From assembly GCA_003151375.1 (NCBI GenBank), contig PLXI01000135.1:1-9243 (forward strand): 9,243 bases of DNA, written 5' to 3'. The DNA is from Hyphomicrobiales bacterium. Lineage in GTDB: Bacteria > Pseudomonadota > Alphaproteobacteria > Rhizobiales > Aestuariivirgaceae. The position numbers were made by a program, and so were the translations under genes. The notes under the pieces were generated by a model. It was not told the DNA's origin. It worked only from the letters and a program-made list of their open reading frames with translations, and made no database searches. Position 1 is the first letter of the stretch. Every line of letters starts with the position of its first letter. Shown here piece by piece: positions 4,666 through 9,243 of the stretch.

Positions 4666-5664
4666 ATGACAATACCAACCCCGCATTTCCCTACAACGCG
4701 CTTACGCCGCAACCGCCGCACACCTTGGCTGCGCAATCTGGTTCGCGAAAATACGTTGAGCGCGGCTGATCTCATTTGGCCAATTTTCGTCATTGAAGGC
4801 GAAGGCAAACAAGAACCGATCTCCTCCATGCCTGGGGTTAACCGTCTGTCGATTGATGTGGCCGTCGAAAAGGTGAAAGAGGCGGCGATCCTCGGCATCC
4901 CCATGATCGCATTATTTCCCAACACTGATGCTAAATTGCGCAATGAAACTGCAAGTGAGGCGTTCAACTCAAAAAACATTGTGTGCCGCGCCGTGCGCGC
5001 GATCAAAAGTGCTGTGCCGCAGATTGGCATCATGTGTGATGTAGCGTTAGACCCTTACACATCGCATGGCCATGACGGTATTTTGAAAGACGGCATCATC
5101 CTGAATGATGAGAGCGTGAAGGCGCTGGTCAAACAAGCCGTGGTGCAAGCAAAGGCGGGCTGCGATGTGATAGCCCCATCGGACATGATGGACGGGCGCA
5201 TCGGGGCCATACGCCAGGGGCTGGACGCGGCTGGCTTTCAAGATGTGGCGATCATGGCTTATTCTGCCAAATATGCCTCTGGCTTTTATGGCCCTTTCCG
5301 TGAGGCGGTTGGTTCTGGCAATCTCCTAAAGGGCGACAAGCTCACTTATCAGATGGATCCAGCTAATAGCGACGAAGCGCTGCGTGAAGTCGCTTTGGAT
5401 ATAGCGGAGGGTGCCGACATGGTGATGGTGAAGCCGGGCATGCCCTATCTTGATATAGTATCGCGCGTAAAACGCGAATTTTCGGTGCCCACTTTTGCTT
5501 ATCAGGTGTCTGGAGAATACGCGATGTTAATGGCCGCCGTTGCGCACGGCTGGCTAGACGCAGATAAAGTGATCGTCGAAAGCCTGATGGCTTTTAAGCG
5601 CGCTGGCGCTGATGGGATTTTGACTTACTTCGCATTGGATATGGCGAGAAAGCTCAAAACTTAA
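4666..5664 (+). CDS. hemB: Delta-aminolevulinic acid dehydratase (porphobilinogen synthase)
   Basis: HemB condenses two 5-aminolevulinate molecules to porphobilinogen, the second common step of heme and other tetrapyrrole synthesis, in the cytoplasm. The 332-residue product has the family length. The two Schiff-base lysines are visible at K202 (AYSAKYASGFYGPFR) and K256 (VMVKPGMPYLDI), and SDMMDGRI (172-179) is conserved. The metal-site segment reads DVALDPYTSHGHDG (125-138). Ala127, Asp129 and Asp137 stand where zinc-type enzymes have three cysteines, so this is the zinc-independent, magnesium-using type known from alphaproteobacteria. The ATG at 4666 is chosen by alignment to the usual N-terminus (TRLRRNRRTPWLRNLVREN). 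It has no recognisable Shine-Dalgarno sequence. The stop lies six bases from that of the convergent dehydrogenase gene. Confidence 0.96.
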   Translation: MTIPTPHFPTTRLRRNRRTPWLRNLVRENTLSAADLIWPIFVIEGEGKQEPISSMPGVNRLSIDVAVEKVKEAAILGIPMIALFPNTDAKLRNETASEAFNSKNIVCRAVRAIKSAVPQIGIMCDVALDPYTSHGHDGILKDGIILNDESVKALVKQAVVQAKAGCDVIAPSDMMDGRIGAIRQGLDAAGFQDVAIMAYSAKYASGFYGPFREAVGSGNLLKGDKLTYQMDPANSDEALREVALDIAEGADMVMVKPGMPYLDIVSRVKREFSVPTFAYQVSGEYAMLMAAVAHGWLDADKVIVESLMAFKRAGADGILTYFALDMARKLKT

Positions 5665-5670
5665 TTGGTG

Positions 5671-6540
5671 TTAGGCAAGACGTTTGATCAAGCTCGACGT
5701 ATCCCACCTGCTACCGCCCATAGCTTGCACATCGGCATAGAATTGATCGACCAAAGCCGTCACTGGCAATTTTGCCCCGTTCTTGCGAGCTTCCGTAAGG
5801 CAGATGCTTAAATCCTTGCGCATCCAATCAGTGGCAAAGCCGTAGTCAAATTTTCCTGCGATCATATTTTTATGGCGGTTATCCATTTGCCAAGAGCCAG
5901 CAGCGCCTTTGGAAATTACACCAATCACATCTTCCATGTTGAGGCCAGATTTCATGCCAAAGGCGATGGCCTCTGACAGACCTTGCACAACACCAGCAAT
6001 GGCAATCTGGTTGCACATCTTGGCCAATTGGCCGCTGCCAAATGGGCCCAGCAATTTTGCCATGCGCGCAAAAGACATAATGTATGGCTCAGCCTTGGCA
6101 TAAGCGGCTTCATCACCACCACACATCACGGTAAGCGTGCCATTTTCGGCACCGGCTTGGCCGCCTGATACGGGTGCATCAATAAAGCCCAAGCCCCGCG
6201 CAGCGGCTTCGCTTGCAAGCTCTCGCGCCACATCAGCCGACGCAGTGGTATGATCTACAAAAATCGCCCCCTTCTTCATTGCGTGGAATGCGCCCTCTGT
6301 GCCCAAAGTAATAGCTCGCAAATCATCATCGTTGCCCACGCAGGCAAACACGAAATCTTGGCCTTGCGCGGCAACCTTGGGGGTGGCGGATAATGTGCCG
6401 CCATGGAGCTTGCACCAGTTTTGAGCTTTTTCAGCGTTACGATTATAAACCGTAACCGCTGCCCCAGATTTTTTGGCCAAATGGCCAGCCATTGGAAAGC
6501 CCATCACACCCAGACCCAAAAACGCGCATTTTGTTTGCAT
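5671..6540 (-). CDS. NAD(P)-dependent beta-hydroxyacid dehydrogenase (3-hydroxyisobutyrate dehydrogenase family)
   Basis: This is a 289-residue cytoplasmic oxidoreductase of the family that includes 3-hydroxyisobutyrate dehydrogenase, tartronate semialdehyde reductase and related enzymes. The N-terminal Rossmann fold carries the dinucleotide motif GLGVMG (9-14). Asn34-Arg35 after the second strand hints at NADP(H) use. The substrate loop DAPVSGGQAGAENGTL (121-136) and the catalytic lysine K174 with N178 (QLAKMCNQ) are intact. The C-terminal all-helical domain includes DWMRKDLSICLTEAR. A GGAG ribosome binding site (complement of 6548-6551) lies seven bases before the ATG, confirming the start. 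It is divergent from bpt and convergent with hemB, so it is probably transcribed alone. The exact substrate cannot be read from sequence, and neighbouring valine-catabolism genes, which would suggest mmsB, are absent. Confidence 0.88.
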   Translation of the reverse strand: MQTKCAFLGLGVMGFPMAGHLAKKSGAAVTVYNRNAEKAQNWCKLHGGTLSATPKVAAQGQDFVFACVGNDDDLRAITLGTEGAFHAMKKGAIFVDHTTASADVARELASEAAARGLGFIDAPVSGGQAGAENGTLTVMCGGDEAAYAKAEPYIMSFARMAKLLGPFGSGQLAKMCNQIAIAGVVQGLSEAIAFGMKSGLNMEDVIGVISKGAAGSWQMDNRHKNMIAGKFDYGFATDWMRKDLSICLTEARKNGAKLPVTALVDQFYADVQAMGGSRWDTSSLIKRLA

Positions 6541-6620
6541 GAAGCTACTCCAGATTTAAATATGCAAATAAAACCAAAACCGCCAATTAGCCAAATGTTA
6601 TTGCTTCATATTCAATAAAG
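6541..6620. other. Divergent dehydrogenase-bpt intergenic region
   Basis: This 80-base AT-rich stretch must carry start signals for both divergent genes. On the minus strand TTGGCG followed 18 bases later by TATTTA is a weak promoter-like pair ahead of the dehydrogenase, and its GGAG ribosome binding site is clear. On the plus side no convincing promoter or ribosome binding site was found for bpt. Confidence 0.3.
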
Positions 6621-7376
6621 ATGGATAGTTTGGCCATGACCGCCGAGCGCCGAAACTTCCCGCAGTTCTTTATCACTGCGCCCAGCCCCTGCCCTTATTT
6701 GCCAGGGCAGGTTGAGCGGAAGGTTTTTACGCATATTTTGGGCAATGAGCCGCGGGAGTTAATTAGCCAACTCACCCAAGCTGGTTTTCGTCGCAGTCAA
6801 AATATTGCTTATCGGCCCGGATGTGAATCTTGCAGCGCTTGCACTTCAGTGCGGGTTCCAGTGAATTCCTTTGAGTGGACGAAAAGTTTTCGCCGCGTTC
6901 GCAAGTCTAATGAGGATTTAGTGGCAAGGGCCGTGCCTGCAATCGCAACCCAGGAACATTATGATTTATTCCGCGCCTATATAGATACGCGTCACGCGGA
7001 TGGTGGCATGGCCGATATGAGTGTGTTGGATTTTGCTGCGATGGTGGATGAAACCATGGTAGATACAAGGTTGTTTGAATATCGCTTTGGCAGACTCCAC
7101 CCACAGGCCGGGCAATTGGCGGCAGCGGTTTTGGTGGACGTTTTGCATGATGGACTTTCACTCATCTATTCATTTTTTGATACCAGTGAAGCGGGCCGCA
7201 GTTTGGGTAGCTTTGTTATTCTTGACTGTATTAAAAAGGCTCAGCGCCTCAACTTGTCGTATCTCTATTTGGGCTTCTTGGTTCAGGGCTCACGTAAAAT
7301 GGCCTATAAGGCACGCTTCCTTCCGCAGGAGAGACTTAGTTCTCAGGGTTGGCAACTTCACTGTCGCGCAAGTTGA
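6621..7376 (+). CDS. bpt: Aspartate/glutamate leucyltransferase (Bpt, arginyltransferase-like)
   Basis: Bpt transfers leucine from Leu-tRNA to proteins with N-terminal Asp or Glu, marking them for the ClpS/ClpAP branch of the N-degron pathway. The 251-residue product matches the ATE1-related bacterial family throughout. It shows PQFFITAPSPCPYLPGQVERKVFTH (14-38), YRPGCESCSAC with clustered cysteines C68, C71 and C74, and SFRRVRKSNEDL (89-100). Further on come FRAYIDTRHADGGMADM (117-133), LIYSFFDTSEAGRSLGSF (181-198) and GSRKMAYKARFLPQERL (223-239). ATG 6621 is given here. ATG 6636 (MTAERRNFPQF) is an equal or better alternative, since family members often begin about eight residues before PQF; neither has a strong Shine-Dalgarno sequence. 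Whether the enzyme prefers leucine (Bpt) or arginine is inferred from the bacterial family only. The gene stands alone on the plus strand. Confidence 0.92.
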   Translation: MDSLAMTAERRNFPQFFITAPSPCPYLPGQVERKVFTHILGNEPRELISQLTQAGFRRSQNIAYRPGCESCSACTSVRVPVNSFEWTKSFRRVRKSNEDLVARAVPAIATQEHYDLFRAYIDTRHADGGMADMSVLDFAAMVDETMVDTRLFEYRFGRLHPQAGQLAAAVLVDVLHDGLSLIYSFFDTSEAGRSLGSFVILDCIKKAQRLNLSYLYLGFLVQGSRKMAYKARFLPQERLSSQGWQLHCRAS

Positions 7377-7382
7377 AGTTGC
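7352..7382 (+). repeat. 9-bp inverted repeat spanning the bpt stop codon
   Basis: GCAACTTCA (7352-7360) and TGAAGTTGC (7374-7382) are perfect inverted repeats with a 13-base loop. The second arm begins with the bpt stop codon TGA. There is no T-run after it, so it is not a standard terminator. It could protect the 3' end of the bpt message, or be chance. Confidence 0.4.
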
Positions 7383-7480
7383 AATCTTACGCAGCCCTTG
7401 CAGGCAATTTGATTGCTCAACAATCGAATCACCGCTAATTCACCGTTTATGTAATATATCTTGTGGCTGAAGGATCTTGG
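7377..7480 (+). other. Spacer between bpt and the following unknown gene
   Basis: This 104-base stretch contains two short, mutually exclusive hairpins that share GATTGC: GCAAT-TTG-ATTGC and GATTG-CTCAA-CAATC (about 7404-7425). It also holds the GAAGGA ribosome binding site at 7469-7474. No clear promoter is visible, so the downstream gene may be read from bpt or from a weak promoter that I did not recognise. Confidence 0.35.
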
Positions 7481-8212
7481 ATGCAGCAGCTTCGTAGCTT
7501 AACGAACCCATTTGGTGTGTGCAAAATGGTGGCACAGCTTGAGCAAGAGCTTAGTGCCTTGGGGCTTGTGACAACGATAGGCTCTGACATGGCAGACTTC
7601 GCTAAGACAAAGCGTGTTGCACGAAATCTAGACCCTGCTCCGATGCATGATCACACTGTTTGTGACTTCACTGGCGATAGAGCCTTTTGGATGGGCCTAT
7701 GCGATGAATCCGGCAAGACTGTCGGCATGCAAGCTTATCGTTGTGATCGGATGGATATCAGCCTGAGTGAATGGTGCGCCAACTATATGATCGGCGTTTA
7801 TATGCGCCGTAATGAGCTGATGGTGCCAAGTCATGCTAGACCGCCACAGGGGAGTATTGCGGATAGGCTCTCAGGAATTTTGGTTTATCATGGAGAGCTA
7901 TGGGTTGACCGCGAAGTCAAAAACCGCCGTGTCATTGAACTGTTTTCGCGGCTGGGTTCATTGCTGGTTTTGTGCAAATGGAACCCTGATGCTATTTGGG
8001 CGCTGACAGGCTTTCATATGGCGACACGTGGCTATGCTAGCCGGATGGGCTATCCATATATTGAACGTGGTTTTTTACGTTGGCTTTGGCACTCCGACAA
8101 TGTTGAGGAGGTTGAATATCTCGCAGTTGCCGAACGTTCATTCCTCGAACAAATCGTTGAGGAGAGTATTCAAGCTCAAGACGGCGACACGCTTGTAAGT
8201 GCTGAGGGCTAA
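7481..8212 (+). CDS. Conserved hypothetical protein, possibly GNAT-acetyltransferase-like
   Basis: I do not recognise a characterised function. The 243-residue soluble product has no signal peptide or membrane helix. A central region (about 66-200) contains FWMGLCDESGKTVGMQAYRCDR, then GELWVDREVKNRRVIELFSRLGSLLVLCKWNPDAIWAL (138-175) and HMATRGYASRMGYPYIERGFLRW (179-201). The order of strand, long helix, strand and helix, with a final aromatic-rich strand, recalls an acetyltransferase (GNAT) fold. The usual acetyl-CoA loop R/QxxGxG/A is not evident, so this is a weak inference. The start at ATG 7481 is supported by GAAGGA (7469-7474) six bases upstream; a GTG at 7463 is less likely. I recall similar proteins in alphaproteobacteria annotated only as hypothetical. 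Its stop shares CTAA with the convergent gene at 8209. Confidence 0.8.
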   Translation: MQQLRSLTNPFGVCKMVAQLEQELSALGLVTTIGSDMADFAKTKRVARNLDPAPMHDHTVCDFTGDRAFWMGLCDESGKTVGMQAYRCDRMDISLSEWCANYMIGVYMRRNELMVPSHARPPQGSIADRLSGILVYHGELWVDREVKNRRVIELFSRLGSLLVLCKWNPDAIWALTGFHMATRGYASRMGYPYIERGFLRWLWHSDNVEEVEYLAVAERSFLEQIVEESIQAQDGDTLVSAEG

Positions 8213-8979
8213 ATCACCTGAAAGGTGATCGGTGCAATTTGAGATACCACACGAACGCGGTCGGAGTTGTGTGCCCCCGTAACAGGCAAGATCAAGCGGT
8301 GATAGGGCACCCAATGAACCTGATTGTCTGGCAGACGGAATGCCGCCAGCACATGATCAACCCGAGGCTTACCCGAAGATAATACGGCGTTATACCCTGC
8401 GCTCACTCTGTCGCCATAGCTTGATACAGTGCAGGGGTATGTGTTGGGATAGGTTCCATAAAAGCGAGCAATGGGAGATTTCGAACCAATGTGCTCTACG
8501 GTGAAGCGATTGTTGAACTTGTTATATTCACATTCAACCGAATAAATATCTGCACCGCCTGGGTTTTCTAAAATATCAACAAGCAGCTTGGCCACGTTAT
8601 TGCGTGAGGGTTCAACCTCTTCAACAAATGTTCTTACTGGAAAATGCCGATCGCTTCGCGCAATCAAAGCCTCAATGCGTTTGGCAGCATTTTCGGGCTT
8701 ATCAAAAAATTCCTCAAACCAGCCAGATGAATGAACGCGCAAAATAACAGGTGCGATTGCTTGGGGCAGCCAATTGATCACAGAAAACAACGATGCCACG
8801 CAAGGCGATTGAGCGAGCCACTTTATTTCTGTTCCCTTAGTACCAACAGTAATACGTACCCCGCCCTCTTGATATAGAGGTTGATCAGAATTGTTTTGAT
8901 CTTCGTCAATTCGGGTTGGCGCAGGCTGAAGTTTACCCTGATGCGCCCACAATCTATAAGCTTGGTTCACATTTAACAT
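8209..8979 (-). CDS. Conserved hypothetical protein, C-terminal half faintly PAS-like
   Basis: No characterised function is recognised. The 256-residue soluble product has no signal peptide or membrane segment. The middle region, CVASLFSVINWLPQAIAPVILRVHSSGWFEEFFDKPENAAKRIEALIARSDRHFPVRTFVEEVEP (about 60-124), looks well ordered. The C-terminal part has IARFYGTYPNTYPCTVSSYGDRVSAGYNAVLSSGKPRVDHVLAAFRLPDN and then VPYHRLILPV. Those segments recall PAS-type sensory domains of alphaproteobacterial proteins, in which G-x-P and RLxLP elements recur. This likeness is from memory and weak. There is no attached kinase, cyclase or regulator domain. ATG 8979 has only a GAG six bases upstream as a ribosome binding site. 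The gene converges on the 7481-8212 gene with a four-base overlap of stop codons. Confidence 0.78.
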   Translation of the reverse strand: MLNVNQAYRLWAHQGKLQPAPTRIDEDQNNSDQPLYQEGGVRITVGTKGTEIKWLAQSPCVASLFSVINWLPQAIAPVILRVHSSGWFEEFFDKPENAAKRIEALIARSDRHFPVRTFVEEVEPSRNNVAKLLVDILENPGGADIYSVECEYNKFNNRFTVEHIGSKSPIARFYGTYPNTYPCTVSSYGDRVSAGYNAVLSSGKPRVDHVLAAFRLPDNQVHWVPYHRLILPVTGAHNSDRVRVVSQIAPITFQVI

Positions 8980-9243
8980 TATATTCTCAGTTGCCTTACT
9001 GCATCCAAGTCAGCCAGGTCACGCTAGGCCCCCCGGCCAAGACCTCCTTAAGTAGCGGTAAAAAGTTTCCCTTCCTTTAAAATTGAAATCGAATTTAACC
9101 CTCAGTAGCAAAGAATTGTATATCTTTAGATGCAAAGAAGACATACCATATATCTATGGTTGTTCGTAGGCAGCATTTTTGGCTCGATCAATGCTAGAAC
9201 TTGTTGGATTTTGGGAATCCGCGCGGTGGCAGACGACCTGCTT
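8980..9243. other. Terminal region without a supported gene
   Basis: These 264 bases lie upstream of the 8209-8979 gene and run to the window edge. A composite hairpin could form at 9016-9045, with outer arms AGGTC/GACCT and an inner GGCC-CCCC-GGCC, in the leader of that gene or beyond its promoter. The right end has short frames open to the edge on both strands. None has a ribosome binding site or a recognisable product, so no gene is called. Confidence 0.4.

Noticed and set aside
4590..5033. Minus-strand open frame of 147 codons across the hemB start
   Set aside because: It overlaps well-conserved hemB coding sequence on the opposite strand and has no recognisable domain.
7075..7470. Plus-strand open frame of 131 codons overlapping the end of bpt
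   Set aside because: It is an out-of-frame shadow of bpt with no ribosome binding site. The bpt frame is intact to its conserved C-terminus, so no frameshift is needed.
9016..9045. Composite hairpin with AGGTC/GACCT and GGCC-CCCC-GGCC
   Set aside because: The outer and inner stems are short and separated by an unequal bulge, and no T-run follows on either strand. It is too weak to call as a terminator or riboswitch.
9130..9243. ATG-initiated frame running off the right edge, with a hydrophobic start (MQRRHTIYLWLFVGSIFG)
   Set aside because: An in-frame TAG lies directly before the ATG, there is no ribosome binding site, and only 38 codons are visible. Frames on the opposite strand are equally open, so it cannot be supported.

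Overview
The window reads as two unrelated pieces of bacterial chromosome joined near 3717-3784. All seven protein genes of the left piece (1 to about 3720) lie on the minus strand in the classic order secE-nusG-rplK-rplA-rplJ-rplL-rpoB, with a tRNA-Ser(UGA) gene directly in front of secE. From remembered family sequences, the proteins look like those of Verrucomicrobiota (PVC group). Most of these genes have A/T-rich upstream regions and no Shine-Dalgarno (SD) sequence.

The right piece (about 3784 to 9243) looks alphaproteobacterial, probably Hyphomicrobiales or near it. It starts with a strong rho-independent terminator. Then come an LdtR-like MarR regulator (minus), hemB of the zinc-cysteine-free type (plus), a beta-hydroxyacid dehydrogenase (minus), the leucyltransferase gene bpt (plus), and two conserved proteins of unknown function that converge on a shared CTAA. 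Genes alternate strand, so they form divergent or convergent pairs. Three of the six have clear SD sequences.

The left genes make transcription, translation and secretion machinery: RNA polymerase beta, the ribosomal stalk (L10, L12) and its base (L11), L1, NusG and SecE. The right genes serve tetrapyrrole synthesis (HemB), probable cell-envelope or osmotic regulation (LdtR-like), NAD(P)-linked hydroxyacid metabolism and N-degron tagging (Bpt). There is no functional link between the halves. An assembly chimera is the simplest explanation; transfer of such a block of core genes is possible but less likely.

I found no transposase, integrase, phage gene, CRISPR array or toxin-antitoxin pair. 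The least understood genes are the two proteins at 7481-8979. I see no convincing new multi-gene system. Taxonomic and family assignments come from reading the proteins by eye, without database searches.
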